Below, in pieces: positions 1-10,148 of a stretch of DNA of 64,000 nt. Source of the DNA: Streptomyces sp. NBC_00162 (lineage in GTDB: Bacteria; Actinomycetota; Actinomycetes; Streptomycetales; Streptomycetaceae); contig NZ_CP102509.1 in NCBI RefSeq assembly GCF_024611995.1, positions 8,432,001-8,496,000 of the forward strand, written 5' to 3'. The stretch's first letter is position 1. Each line of letters opens with the position of its first letter. The notes beneath the pieces are model-generated. The model was not told the DNA's origin, did no database searches, and worked only from the letters and a program-made list of their open reading frames with translations. The position numbers and the translations under genes are program-made.

Positions 1-1
1 C

Positions 2-697
2 CGGCTCCGCGAGGTCCTGACCCGGATCCCGGATGCCTACTGGCCCGACCAGTACAACAACCCCGACAACGCGGCCGGTTACCTCTCCATGGCCGCCGAA
101 CTCTGCGGGCAGCTCGACCACCTGGACGTACTCGTGTGCAGCGTCGGCACCGGCGGCCACAGCGCCGGGCTCATCGGCCCGCTGCGCCGCCGCTGGCCGC
201 GCCTGAAGGTGATCGGCGTCGACTCCGTCGGCTCCGCCATCTTCGGGCAGCCCGCCCGCCCCCGCCTGATGCGCGGGCTCGGCAGCAGCATCCACCCGCG
301 CAACGTAGCCCACCATGCCTTCGACGAGGTCCACTGGGTGGGCCCGGCCGAAGCCGTTGACGCCTGCCGCCGGCTCGCCCGTACCAGCTTCGTCAGCGGC
401 GGCTGGAGCACCGGAGCCGTCGCCCTGGTCTCCGCCTGGGCCGCCAGGGTCGAGGCCGGGGCGGTCGTGGCGACCGTGTTCCCCGACGGTCCCCACCGTT
501 ACCTCGGCACCGTCTACGACGACGACTTCTGCCACGCACACGGCCTCGACCGGGCCGAACTCGCCCTCCGCCCCCTGGAGATCGCGCACCCGCACGCGAC
601 CGAGGCCATCGGCTGGACCCGCTGCCGCACGGTCGTCGGCCCGCGCGCAACCGCTCGGCCGCACCTGCCCGCGCCGACGCGGGGAGGTGGCGCATGA
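2..697 (+). CDS. PLP-dependent cysteine synthase family protein (5' end outside window)
   Basis: The reading frame is open from the first bases of the window, so the gene starts upstream and only about the last 230 residues are seen. It belongs to the fold-type II PLP enzymes (cysteine synthase / diaminopropionate synthase type). Supporting motifs are the YNNPDN stretch near the start (family: Q-[FY]-x-N-P-x-N) and the glycine-rich phosphate-binding loop GTGGHSAG. The PLP lysine would lie upstream and is not visible. The stop overlaps the next start by 4 bp (ATGA), with GGAGGTGG as ribosome site for the next gene. In this operon it could make a diamino-acid or cysteine-like building block; that role is inferred only from context. 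Confidence 0.85.
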   Translation, partial: RLREVLTRIPDAYWPDQYNNPDNAAGYLSMAAELCGQLDHLDVLVCSVGTGGHSAGLIGPLRRRWPRLKVIGVDSVGSAIFGQPARPRLMRGLGSSIHPRNVAHHAFDEVHWVGPAEAVDACRRLARTSFVSGGWSTGAVALVSAWAARVEAGAVVATVFPDGPHRYLGTVYDDDFCHAHGLDRAELALRPLEIAHPHATEAIGWTRCRTVVGPRATARPHLPAPTRGGGA

Positions 698-1753
698 GAC
701 TCACCTGGCACACCACCGAGCTGGAACTGGCTGAGCCGCTGCGCATCTCCCGCTCGGTGATGGCCTGCCGCGACGCGGTCTGGGTCGCGCTCGAGCATGG
801 CGGCCTGACCGGCTGGGGCGAGGTGGTCAGTAGTGACTACCTCGGCCTGCCCACCGCTCGCATCGTCCGGCACCTCACCATGGCGCGCCCCGCCGTCGAA
901 CACCTTCCCGACCCCGAGACCGCGTGGGACGAACACGTGGCCGACTCGCTGGTCGGCTTGCCGGAAGCTGCCGGCCGGTGTGCTCGCCGGGATGGAGGCG
1001 GCCCTGCTCGACCTGGTCGGCAAGCGGGCGGGCCGGCCAGCCCACCAGCTCCTGGGTACGCACTCCGCACCGGCCGCGCAGACGGCCCGCACGATCGGCA
1101 TCGTGCCGCCCGTACCGGCGGCCGCACAGGCGGCCCGCCTCGCGCTGAGCGGATTCACCGTCATCAAGATCAAGGCCGGATCGCCCGATCCGGAGGAGGA
1201 CCTGGCCCGGGTGAGGGCGGTGCAGGTCGGAGCTCCCGGGGTGAGTCTGCTGCTCGATCCCAACGGGGCCTGGACCGAACGCCAGACGATCGACCTGCTG
1301 CCGCGCTTCGCCGAGTTCGGCGTCACCGCCGTGGAGCAGCCGATCGCGCCGGGCAGCCCCGACGCCCTGGCCCGCGTGGCCAAGGAGTCACCGGTACCCG
1401 TCATCGCCGACGAGGACGCCGTCTCCTGCGAGGACGCCGTCGCCCTCGCCGGACGGGTCCACGGAGTCAACGTCAAGCTCGCCAAGTGCGGCGGTGTACG
1501 GGCCGCCCTGCGCATCCACGACGCACTGCGCGGCAGCGGCACCGACCTCATGCTCGGCTGCCTCACCGCCAGCTCGCTCGGCATCGCACCCGCCGTGCAC
1601 CTCGCCGACCGGGCTCGCTGGGTGGACCTCGACGGGCACTTGCTGCTCGCCGACGACCCCTGGACCGGCATCGGCGGCACGGACGGCACCGTACGGGCCG
1701 CTGACCGGGCCGGACTGGGAGTCCGGCGCACCCACATGGCGGTCGTCAGGTGA
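694..1753 (+). pseudogene. enolase-superfamily epimerase (dipeptide epimerase-like), one frameshift
   Basis: Residues 1-90 read in one frame and the rest in another; the join lies near 961-970 (CCGGAAGCTG). Removing one base restores a single frame of 352 aa. The C-terminal barrel carries the hallmark residues of the muconate-lactonising / dipeptide-epimerase subgroup: K-x-K (IKIKAG), a metal ligand in LLLDPNGAW, EQP, ADED, and a second lysine motif NVKLAKCGG. These enzymes epimerise the alpha carbon of acidic or dipeptide substrates using Mg2+. Start ATG overlaps the upstream stop, and the end overlaps the MFS start as GTGA. As written the gene is interrupted. An assembly error is plausible because all active-site motifs are intact. 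Confidence 0.8.
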
Positions 1754-3024
1754 AGATCCTCAGCTCGATGAGGGGCTTCCCCCTCGCCGTGCGACTGCTC
1801 CTGGTCAACCAGCTGGGCGTCAACACCGGCTTCTACCTGCTGATCCCGTACCTCGCCACCCACCTCTCCGACGACCTGGGACTGTCGGCCGCCGTCGTCG
1901 GCGTCGTCCTGGGCCTGCGCAACCTCAGCCAGCAGGGCCTGTTCCTGATCGGCGGCTCGGCCGCCGACCGGCTCGGAGCCCGCGGGGTGATCATCGCGGG
2001 CTGCGCCCTGCGCACGGTGGGATTCGGCTTGTTCGCCCTCGGCGACAGCCTGCCGTTGCTGATCGCCGCGTCCATACTCAGCGGGCTGGCGGGGGCCCTG
2101 TTCAACCCCGCCGTGCGGACGTACGTCGCCCAGGAGGCCGGGGAGCGCAAGGCGGAGGCGTTCGCCCTGTTCAACGTCTTCGCCACCACCGGGGCGCTGC
2201 TCGGCCCGCTGCTCGGCACCCTGTTGCTGCTGGTGGACTTCCGGGCGGCAGCCGTCACCGCCGCCGGCGTGTTCGCCGTCCTGACCCTCGCTCAGCTGCT
2301 GGTGCTGCCGGCTGGTGAGGTACCGGCCCCCGACAGCAGCGTCCTCGCCGACTGGCGCGAGGCCGCGGGCAACCGCCGGTTCCTGGCGTTCTCCCTCGCC
2401 ATGGTCGGCATGTACGGCCTGGAGAACCAGCTGTACCTGTTGCTGCCCCGTGCGGCGACCGATGCCTCCGGCTGGGGCGGCTCGGTCGGCCTGCTTTTCC
2501 TCGCCGGGACCGTCGCCAACCTGCTGTTCCAGCTGCGCATCACCCGCGCCCTGAAGGCCCGGGGGAGCCGGGGGCGCTGGATCGCCACCGGCCTGGGCGT
2601 CATGGGCCTCGGATTCCTGCCCCCGATGCTCGTGGCGGGCACCTCCACCGCGCACCCCCTGCGCCTCCTGCCGGTGCTCGCCGGGGCCCTGCTGCTGCAC
2701 ATCGGTGTGATGGTCGCCCAGCCCTTCGTGATGGAGCTGATACCGGCCTTCGGGCGCACGAGCCTGACCGGCACCTTCTACGGCCTCTTCTACGCGGTCT
2801 CCGGAATCGCGGCGGCTGCCGGCAGCGCGGCCATCGGCTGGTCCATGGACACCGCCGGCCACACCGGCCTGACCTGGCTGCCGTACATCTGCTGCCTCGC
2901 GCTCGGCCTGACCTCGGCAGCGGCCGTGGCGCACCTGCACCGAAGACGAGCCCTGTCCGCCGACCGGGCCCCGAACCCCCTACCCCCTCGAACCCCAGCA
3001 CGCCCCCGAAGCGAGACCCGATGA
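1750..3024 (+). CDS. MFS transporter, probable exporter
   Basis: 424-residue protein with about 12 hydrophobic segments typical of the major facilitator superfamily. The conserved loop after helix 2 is present in the form GGSAADRLGARG (family pattern G-x-x-x-D-R-x-G-R/A-R). GTG start at 1750 overlaps the previous stop by 4 bp, and its own stop overlaps the methyltransferase start (ATGA at 3021). Its place between biosynthetic genes and a full ABC importer suggests it exports the small molecule made by the operon, comparable to the MFS exporters found in metallophore clusters. The substrate cannot be read from sequence. Confidence 0.85.
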   Translation: MKILSSMRGFPLAVRLLLVNQLGVNTGFYLLIPYLATHLSDDLGLSAAVVGVVLGLRNLSQQGLFLIGGSAADRLGARGVIIAGCALRTVGFGLFALGDSLPLLIAASILSGLAGALFNPAVRTYVAQEAGERKAEAFALFNVFATTGALLGPLLGTLLLLVDFRAAAVTAAGVFAVLTLAQLLVLPAGEVPAPDSSVLADWREAAGNRRFLAFSLAMVGMYGLENQLYLLLPRAATDASGWGGSVGLLFLAGTVANLLFQLRITRALKARGSRGRWIATGLGVMGLGFLPPMLVAGTSTAHPLRLLPVLAGALLLHIGVMVAQPFVMELIPAFGRTSLTGTFYGLFYAVSGIAAAAGSAAIGWSMDTAGHTGLTWLPYICCLALGLTSAAAVAHLHRRRALSADRAPNPLPPRTPARPRSETR

Positions 3025-3833
3025 CCAGCGGCAACCTGCTCACCGACCACCCCGCGCTCTACGAGGAACGCTTCCCCGACCCCGAACGGCTCGCCGCCCG
3101 CTGGACCGAGGACGTACTGGCCCGCCACGGTGCCGGTCCCCGCGTGCTCGACGTCGGGTGCGGCACCGGCCGCGACGCCGCCTGGCTGCACCACCGGGCC
3201 GGGCGCGAGGTCACCGGAATCGACACCTCGCAGGCCATGCTGGCCCACGCAGGCACGCACCACCCCGGCCCCGGCTACCACCTGGCCGACATGCGGGACT
3301 TCGACCTCCGGGCCACCTTCGACGCCATCGTCTGCCTGGACAGCGCCCTGCTCTACTGCCACACCAACGAGGACCTCACCGCTTTCCTCGCCCGCTGCCG
3401 CGCCCACCTCACCCCCGGCGGGCTGCTCGTCGCCGAAATGCGCAACGGGGCGTTCTTCCTCGGCAGCACCGAACTCCTCGACAGCCCGCGCACCGCCTCG
3501 TTTGCCTGGCGCGGCACCACGTACACCTCCCACACCACCCTGTGGATCGACCACGGCGCACAACTCCTGCGCCGCCGAAGGACCTGGGCCGCCGACGACG
3601 GCTCCCTCGCGGACGAGCAGCACTCCGCCTGGAGGCTCCTCTTCCCGCAGGAACTCCGGTACTTCCTCACCACCGCCGGGTTCGAGGTCCTCGCGCTGCA
3701 CGACGGACCCGGCCCCCGCACCGACCCGCCGTGGAGCGAAGACGAGGCCCCGCACGGGACCACGAGTGCCGACCGCCTCCACCTCATCGCCCGGCTCACG
3801 CCCCACCCCAGCAACGGAGACACCCCCGCATGA
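3021..3833 (+). CDS. class I SAM-dependent methyltransferase
   Basis: 270-residue Rossmann-fold methyltransferase. Motif I, VLDVGCGTG, lies at residues 42-50; the acidic residue ending strand 2 is in GIDTS, and the LTPGG loop follows later. No membrane segment is present. It overlaps its neighbours by 4 bp on both sides, so it is translationally coupled to the MFS exporter and the binding protein. A tailoring role on the operon product is likely but inferred. A small-molecule N- or O-methyltransferase is more probable than an RNA enzyme given the neighbours. Confidence 0.85.
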   Translation: MTSGNLLTDHPALYEERFPDPERLAARWTEDVLARHGAGPRVLDVGCGTGRDAAWLHHRAGREVTGIDTSQAMLAHAGTHHPGPGYHLADMRDFDLRATFDAIVCLDSALLYCHTNEDLTAFLARCRAHLTPGGLLVAEMRNGAFFLGSTELLDSPRTASFAWRGTTYTSHTTLWIDHGAQLLRRRRTWAADDGSLADEQHSAWRLLFPQELRYFLTTAGFEVLALHDGPGPRTDPPWSEDEAPHGTTSADRLHLIARLTPHPSNGDTPA

Positions 3834-5394
3834 ACGACGCCCGCTCCAGCCTCGCCCGCAGAGGCTTCCTCATCGCCACGGGCGCCACGGCCCTCGCCTT
3901 CACCGCCGCCTGCGGCACCGGCGCCACCACCCCGGACGCCAAGAACGCCGCAGAGGGAGCCCCCAAGCGCGGCGGCAAGCTGCGCGCAGCCTTCGCCGGT
4001 GGCGGCGCCAACGAGACGCTCGACCCGCACGCCGCCAACCTGTTCGTCGACGCCGCCCGCGCCAAGGCCCTCTTCGACAAGCTCGCCGACTTCGGCGCCG
4101 ACCTCGCCGCCGTCCCCAGGCTCGCCGAGCGCTGGGAGCCCAACGAGAGCCTCGACACCTGGCGCATCACCCTGCGCAAGGCCGCCTTCCACGACGGCAG
4201 GCCGGTCACCGCCGAAGACGTCCTCTACAGCTACCGCAGGATCGCGGACCCGAAGGGCACCTTCCGCGCCAAGGCATCCATGGAGCCCATCGACCTCGAC
4301 GCCAGCCGGGCGGTGGACCTGTCCACCGTCGAGTTCAAGCTCAAGCGCCCGTACGCCGAATTCCCCAACGTCCTCGCGGCCTTCGGCGCGTACATCGTGC
4401 CCAAGGACGCCACCGCCTTCGACAAGCCCATCGGCTCCGGACCGTTCACCTTCGTCTCCTTCAAGCCGGGCAGCTCCCTCGTCGTCAGGCGCAACGAAGC
4501 CTACTGGGAAGGCGCCCCCACCTGGAGGAGCTCGAATTCGTCGTCGCCGGCGAGGAGTCGGCACGCGTCAGCGCCCTGCTCGGTGGTCAGGTCGAGTACG
4601 CCCACGAGCTGAACCCGGCCACCGCCCGCACCCACGAGGGCAAGGGGAAGATCGACATCGTCCGCCTCCCGGGCAGTGCGATGCAGGGCTTCGTCATGAA
4701 GACGGACCGCCCGCCGTTCAACGATCCCCGGGTCCGCCAGGCCTTCTTCCTCATCGCCGACCGCAAGGAACTCGTCGACGGGGCCCTCTCCGGCGCCGGC
4801 GAGATCGGCAACGACCTGTTCGGCAAGGGATACCAGTACTATCCCGCCGGCCTTCCGCAGCGCGCCCAGGACCTCGACAAGGCCCGCGCCCTGCTCAAGG
4901 AGGCCGGGGCCGAGGGCCTCAAGGTCACCCTCGACACGGCCCCCGCCGCCACGGGCTTCGTCGAGGCCGCCGGCATCTTCAAGGAGCAGGCCGCCAAGGC
5001 CGGAGTCACCGTCGAGATCAAGGTCGGCAACAAGGACACCTACTGGAAGGACATCCTGAACACCGGCACCTTCGCCTCCTACCGCTCGGGCGCCATGCCC
5101 ATCGAGTCCCACATCTCGCAGCGGCTGCTGACCGGTTCCACCACCAACGCCACCAAGTGGCAGCAGAGGGACTTCGACGACCTCTACCAGCAGGCCCAGT
5201 CCACCCGCGACGTCACCCAGCGCGGCGCCCTCTACGAGCGGATGCAGCGCCGCCTGTACGACGAAGGCGGCTTCCTGATCTGGGGCTTCGCCGACTGGAT
5301 CATCGCCACCGTGCCCAAGGTTCACGGGGTGTCGAAGCAGGCCCCCGCCAACACCCTCGACTGGGCCCGCTTCGACAAGATCTGGCTCGCGTGA
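3830..5394 (+). pseudogene. ABC importer substrate-binding lipoprotein (oligopeptide/nickel type), one frameshift
   Basis: Family-5 solute-binding protein of 521 aa once one base is restored. The N-terminus has a Tat-like ARRGFLI motif, a hydrophobic stretch and a lipobox (TAAC), so it is a lipidated surface protein. FHDGRPVTAEDVLYSYRR is the family signature. The frame breaks at the C run 4515-4519: five C give a shift and six would read GAPHLEELEFVV without interruption. ATG at 3830 overlaps the upstream stop. As written, translation ends near 4612 in the first frame. The DppA/NikA/CntA-type family binds peptides, Ni-chelates or opine-metal complexes. Binding of the operon's own product is inference. 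Confidence 0.85.
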
Positions 5395-6338
5395 CACCGC
5401 ACCTTTCATGGATCGGCCGTCGCCTGCTCCTCGGCCTGGGGCAGACGGCGGCCGTCGTCCTGTTCATCTTTGCCCTCACCGAGGCGCTGCCCGGCGACGC
5501 GGCCGTCGCGCTCGCCGGGGACCAGCCCGATCCCGTCCGTATCGCCCGCATCCGCGAGACGATGGGCCTGGACCGGCCCGCCGCCGAACGCCTCGCCGAC
5601 TGGGTTGCCGGCCTCCTGCACGGCGACCTCGGCACCTCACTGGTCACCGGACGGCCCGTCACCGGCTACCTGGCCGCCGGACTCGGCTCCACCCTGCTCC
5701 TGGCCGCCGCGACCCTCGCCTTGCTCGTCCCCCTCGCGGTCGGCCTCGGGGTCCTGGCGGCCCGCCGCGAGGGCGGCCCGCTCGACCGGACCGTCAGCGC
5801 CCTGACCCTCGCCGTGCACGCCGTACCGGAATTCGCCGTCGGGGTCCTGCTCGCCACGCTCTTCGGACTGTGGCTGGGCTGGCTGCCGCCCACCGCCGCC
5901 GGCGCCGATGTGTTCACCGAGCCCGCCGTCCTGGTCCTGCCCGTCGTCGTCCTCCTTTCGCGGCCCGTGTGCACCATCAGCCGCCTCGTGCGCGCCGGGA
6001 TGATCGACGCGATGGCATCGCCGTACGTCGCCCAGGCCCGCCGCTACGGAGTCTCCGGCACCCGGATCATCTGGACTCACGCCCTGCCCAACGCGCTCGC
6101 CCCCGCCATCCAGCAACTGGCCCGCACCTGCGATTGGCTCCTCAGCGGGGTCATCGTCGTGGAGGCACTCTTCGTGATTCCGGGCCTCGGCACCGTACTC
6201 ATCGAGGCAGTCGCCGCCCGGGACCTCCCCGTCGTCCAGGGCATGGCCGTCGTCTTCGGCATCGTCACCGTGGCGGTCAACCTCGCCGCCGACCTGGCCG
6301 CCCGCCGTTTCGCACCCCGGTCCGAGGTGGCGGCATGA
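5391..6338 (+). CDS. ABC transporter permease (DppB/NikB type)
   Basis: 315-residue membrane protein. The N-terminal segment ends in EALPGDAA, typical of DppB-type permeases (family L-x-P-G-D-P). The cytoplasmic EAA loop reads ARRYGVSGTRIIWTHALPNA and contacts the ATPase. About six membrane segments are visible. The GTG start at 5391 overlaps the binding-protein stop (GTGA), and the ATGA at its end starts the second permease. It forms the translocation pore of the importer with the following permease. Confidence 0.9.
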   Translation: MTPHLSWIGRRLLLGLGQTAAVVLFIFALTEALPGDAAVALAGDQPDPVRIARIRETMGLDRPAAERLADWVAGLLHGDLGTSLVTGRPVTGYLAAGLGSTLLLAAATLALLVPLAVGLGVLAARREGGPLDRTVSALTLAVHAVPEFAVGVLLATLFGLWLGWLPPTAAGADVFTEPAVLVLPVVVLLSRPVCTISRLVRAGMIDAMASPYVAQARRYGVSGTRIIWTHALPNALAPAIQQLARTCDWLLSGVIVVEALFVIPGLGTVLIEAVAARDLPVVQGMAVVFGIVTVAVNLAADLAARRFAPRSEVAA

Positions 6339-7146
6339 AGCAGAAAAGACCATCGAGGTCCGTTCTCGCCCTCGTGCTGATCGGCCTCCCTGTCCTGCTC
6401 GCCCTGGTGGGACCCTTCGTGGCGGGCCCGTCCGGTCCCCGCTCGGTCTCCTTCGCCTCTTCCGAAGGCCACTGGCTCGGCACCGACTTCAGCGGACGCG
6501 ACGTATGGCACCAGGTGCTCCTCGGCGGTCGCTCCGTCGTACTCGTGGCGATCGCGGCCACCGCCCTCGCCTACCTCGTCGCCATCCCGCTGGGCCTCAC
6601 CGCAGCCCTCACCCGCCGCACCTGGCTGGAAGAGACTCTGATGCGCCCCCTGGACGTGGTCATCGCAGTCCCCTCACTCCTGCTGGTGCTGCTCGTCGCG
6701 GCCACCCTCACCCCGGGACCCGCCGGACTCACCGTCCTGGTCGGCCTGGCCGCCGTACCCGACGCCGCCCGGGTCGTGCACGCGGCGGCCGTCGAGATCG
6801 CGTCCCGGCCGGCCGTGGAAGCGCTGCGCATGCAGGGCGAATCCTGGTGGCGCACGGCCGTCGGGTACGTGGCCCGCTCCATGCGCCGCACCCTCGCCGC
6901 CGACGCCGGAATCCGGCTCACCGGAGCCCTCTACCTGGTCGCGACCGCCGCCTTCCTCGGCGTGGGCGTACAGCCGGACGCCGCCGACTGGGCGGTCATG
7001 GTCGACCGCAACCGCACCGGGCTGTTCCTCCAGCCCTGGGCCGTGGTCGTGCCCGCCCTGCTCATCGCAGCCCTGTCGATGGGCACCAACCTCCTGTTCG
7101 ACGCCGTCCTCCAACGGCACGGCCCCCGGAAGGAGCGACACGATGA
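6335..7146 (+). pseudogene. ABC transporter permease (DppC/NikC type), 3' frameshift
   Basis: The DppC signature HWLGTDFSGRDVW occurs near residue 46, and about six hydrophobic segments follow, with the EAA region around ALRMQGESWWRTAVGYV. As written the frame misses its stop and runs on across the ATPase gene to 8251. Restoring one C in the run 7123-7127 gives the natural ending RHGPPEGATR and a TGA at 7144-7146 that overlaps the ATPase ATG, as at every other junction of this operon. The corrected length is 270 aa. Only the last few codons are affected. Confidence 0.82.
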
Positions 7147-8642
7147 CCCTCGTCGCACACGTGCGGGACCTGCGCGTGGAGATCGGCGGACGGGCGATCG
7201 TGGACGGCGTGAGCCTCGCCGCACACGCCGGCAAGATCACCGCTGTCATCGGCCCGTCCGGCAGCGGCAAGACCACCACCGGGCTCGCCCTCCTCGGCGA
7301 ATACCCGGCCGGCGCCGTGGTCGACGGCGCGGTCCACGTACCCGCAGGCCCCGTCGGATACATACCCCAGCACCCGGCCTCCGTCCTCAACCCGGCACGG
7401 CGCGTCGGCGCCCTGCTCACCGACATCTCCGCCCGCCAGGGAGGCAGCCGGCGCGAGCGCAGGCGCCGCGTCGAACAGGCCCTGCGCCTCGCCCAGATTC
7501 CGGACCCCGAGGCCGTGCTGCGCCGCTTCCCGCACCAGCTCTCCGGCGGACAGCAGCAGCGGGTCGTCCTGGCCCAGGCATTGCTGCTGGGCGCGCGGGT
7601 CATCGTCGCCGACGAACCCACCACCGGCCAGGACGTCCTCACCAAACAGGGCATCGTGGCGGAGCTCGCCGCAGTGGCCGCACAGGGTATCGCCGTCATC
7701 CTGCTCAGCCACGACCTGGACGTCGTAAGGGAACTGGCCGACGAGGTCGTGGTGATGCGGGTCGGCAAGGTCGTGGACCGAGGGCCCGTGTCATCCGTCT
7801 TGGAGGATCTCGTACCGGAGAAGCCGCGCGTTGCGCGAACGCCCCGCCCGCGCGGTCCGAAGCGTCTGGAGACGCGGAACCTGACCGCACGGCACCGCAC
7901 CACGCAGGGAGCCGCCGAGGTGCTGAGCGACATCGAGGTCTCGCTCGCGACAGGGGAGTGCCTGGCGCTCGTCGGCCGTTCCGGCAGCGGCAAGACCACC
8001 CTCGGACGCTGCTTGGCCGGGCTGCATCGCGCGTACGAGGGCACGGTGCTGCTCGACGGGCTGCCGCTGCCGCGAAGTCTCCGTTCCCGCACGCGCGCCG
8101 AACTGGCCGCCGTGCAGTACGTGTTCCAGGACGCGAAGGCGGCCTTCGACGAGCACCGGCCGGTCCTGGACCAGGTCGCCCGCAGCGCGGTACGGCTCCG
8201 CGAAGCCGTACCGGCGGACGCGCGGCGTACGGCCCTGAGCACCCTCGGTGAGTTCGGCCTCACCGAGAGCCTCGCCGGGCGCCGCCCCGGAGAGCTCTCC
8301 GGCGGCGAACTCCAGCGAGCAGCGCTGGCCCGGGCACTGCTGGCGGAGCCGCGCGTCCTCATCTGCGACGAGATCACCTCCGGCCTGGACACGACCACCC
8401 GGACCACCATCCTGGACTCCCTCGCCCGGCTCAGGGACAACAAGGAACTCAGCCTGGTGTTCATCACCCACGACCTCGCCGCCGCCGGAGTCCTCGCGGA
8501 CCGGATCGCGGTTCTCGACGCTGGGCGCATCGTCGAGGCCGGCCCGGCCGATCAGCTGATCGAGATGCCGAAGCACACCATCACCCAGGAGCTGCTGTCC
8601 GCCTCGCTGACGGCGCTGCCGGACCGCGCGCCGAGACGCTGA
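7143..8642 (+). CDS. fused double ATP-binding protein of the ABC importer (DppD-DppF type)
   Basis: 499 residues with two complete nucleotide-binding domains. Domain 1 has Walker A GPSGSGKTT, signature LSGGQQQRV and Walker B VIVADEPTTG. Domain 2 has Walker A GRSGSGKTT, signature LSGGELQRA and Walker B VLICDEITSG. In most peptide/nickel importers these are two genes (D and F); here they are one polypeptide. It is the last gene of the operon, starting in a 4-bp overlap. It powers uptake through the two permeases. Confidence 0.93.
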   Translation: MTLVAHVRDLRVEIGGRAIVDGVSLAAHAGKITAVIGPSGSGKTTTGLALLGEYPAGAVVDGAVHVPAGPVGYIPQHPASVLNPARRVGALLTDISARQGGSRRERRRRVEQALRLAQIPDPEAVLRRFPHQLSGGQQQRVVLAQALLLGARVIVADEPTTGQDVLTKQGIVAELAAVAAQGIAVILLSHDLDVVRELADEVVVMRVGKVVDRGPVSSVLEDLVPEKPRVARTPRPRGPKRLETRNLTARHRTTQGAAEVLSDIEVSLATGECLALVGRSGSGKTTLGRCLAGLHRAYEGTVLLDGLPLPRSLRSRTRAELAAVQYVFQDAKAAFDEHRPVLDQVARSAVRLREAVPADARRTALSTLGEFGLTESLAGRRPGELSGGELQRAALARALLAEPRVLICDEITSGLDTTTRTTILDSLARLRDNKELSLVFITHDLAAAGVLADRIAVLDAGRIVEAGPADQLIEMPKHTITQELLSASLTALPDRAPRR

Positions 8643-8987
8643 AGGCGCCGGATGGCGCTCGGTCACCAGGTGGAGGGATGAGGTCACGATGCTGCTTCGG
8701 CGCTGCATGGCGGAGTCCGCCGTGAGGCTGGTCCGGCAGCCAAGGACCTCGTACGCGTCCAGTGTGCTCAGCCCGTCCGCGAGCAGCTATGCAAGCGCCG
8801 GGGTCCAGCGCTCGATACAGTCGGTTTCCGCGGCGTCCAGCCCGTCGAGAGCGGCCGCCAGGCTCGCGATCCCCGCCGTGTCGGCCGTGTTGGGGAAGGC
8901 GAGGACGCCACCAGGCTGCGGCAGGCCGGACAGGAAGACCGTGCGGCGTGTCGATCGAGGCGAGAAAGGCTCGAAGATCCACTTGAT

Positions 8988-9172
8988 CACAGAACGGACA
9001 GCCACCTGTTCCAGCAGGATGTGGGCAGCGGCGCGATCGCCCACATCCGCAGCGGTGACCAACACGCCCAGCAGCAGGCCGAGGGTGTCGAGGCCCTGCA
9101 TCCAACCCGGCACCGGCAGCAGCGGCCGCACCACCACCCACTCCGCGTCCGTCATGTCGCTCGGATACCGAC
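8988..9172 (-). pseudogene. IS5-type transposase remnant
   Basis: A short stretch encodes the N-terminal transposase motif YPSDMTDAEW...PLLPVPGWMQG fused directly to an internal one, LGLLLGVLVTAADVGDRAAA. This is what an in-frame internal deletion of an IS5-family transposase would leave. Downstream sequence to 8787 stays open but is unlike any transposase I know. No terminal repeats were found. The rest of the 8643-9420 gap shows no other convincing gene. Confidence 0.6.
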
Positions 9173-9420
9173 GCTCTCGCAGGCGATAGTCGGCAGCGTT
9201 TCCGAACCAGCGAGTCAGACAGTCACACTCCCGAGTACCCGCGGTGGACTGCACGGGCATCGGCACGCAAGACTGCGACACCAGGGCCTCCTGATGCTCG
9301 GTGATTCGACACCAGCGAGCTGTTCAGGCGGCCCTCCTCGCATGCGCCGAGCACCCGACGACCACCCAATCGAGATGGCCGTTCGAGCACCAGTCCCCAG
9401 AGCATTACGACAAAAGCTAC

Positions 9421-9924
9421 TTACGCGTCGGGGTGCTCCGGCAGCGCGAGCCAGTCCGACCAGGAGATCTCCCGGCCGAGGAAGCGCGGCTGCTCGAACG
9501 GCCAGTCGGCGGCGATCCACCGCGGCACCAGCTCGTCGAGGGCCTGCTCGACCTTGCTGTCCACCAGCTCGTCCACCACCCACCAGGAGATCTCGCCGTC
9601 CGCGCCGGCCCTCTCCGGTGGGTCGATGTAGACGCAGCCGAGCAGAGCTGTCTCCTCTGCGTCGAACAGCGCGTAGTTGAAAGACTGGTGTGCGGCGATC
9701 TCCTTCTCGTGCCGCAACAGGTCGGCCTGGTCGGCCTCGTAGGTCATGGTGGCCGCGGGCCAGCCCCAGGCTGGGCCGTAGATGGTCCACAGCCGTTCGC
9801 GCGAACCCATCACAGCCGGATAGTCGAGCGGGGTGTCCGTCTCCCGGATCGGCCGCAGGTGATGACCACTGCCCGGCAGCGGTACCAGGACGGGATGGAT
9901 GAAGATATCGGGGAGCCAGCTCAT
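9421..9924 (-). CDS. GNAT family N-acetyltransferase
   Basis: 167 residues from the ATG at 9924, chosen because the segment upstream is low-complexity and the fold begins at SWLPD. The central strand and helix carry family features: LLGCVYIDPPE (strand 4), EISWWVVDELVDSKVEQAL (helix 3/4 region) and a C-terminal DWPFEQPRFLGREISW. The protein resembles short acetyltransferases of unknown substrate. It is a single gene, transcribed opposite to the Fic operon. Confidence 0.75.
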   Translation of the reverse strand: MSWLPDIFIHPVLVPLPGSGHHLRPIRETDTPLDYPAVMGSRERLWTIYGPAWGWPAATMTYEADQADLLRHEKEIAAHQSFNYALFDAEETALLGCVYIDPPERAGADGEISWWVVDELVDSKVEQALDELVPRWIAADWPFEQPRFLGREISWSDWLALPEHPDA

Positions 9925-10148
9925 AGCGCCCGACCGTAGCAGCGCGCGGCCCTCCGTTCCTTTGGATTTTGCCCGTATACCGCCAGGCCCTGCTCGCATG
10001 CTGGGCAGTGCCCGCGATCACCCGATCGAGACTCCCGTTCGATCGACAGACTCCATGATCGGTATGGCAACGGCTCCGACAACGCGGCGAGGTGCCGTAG
10101 CTGGCGTCGTGCGCCCGCCGGGGATTGCGGGACAGCCCTTAGGCGGTC

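Noticed and set aside
514..2940. Open frame of about 800 codons on the - strand
   Set aside because: It is antisense to the epimerase and MFS genes, is a low-complexity mix of Gly, Gln, Arg and Ala, and reflects the high GC of third positions rather than a protein.
7146..8251. Continuation of the second permease frame across the ATPase gene as a giant fusion
   Set aside because: The extension is Arg/Pro-rich nonsense overlapping a conserved ATPase. A single C restores a normal stop.
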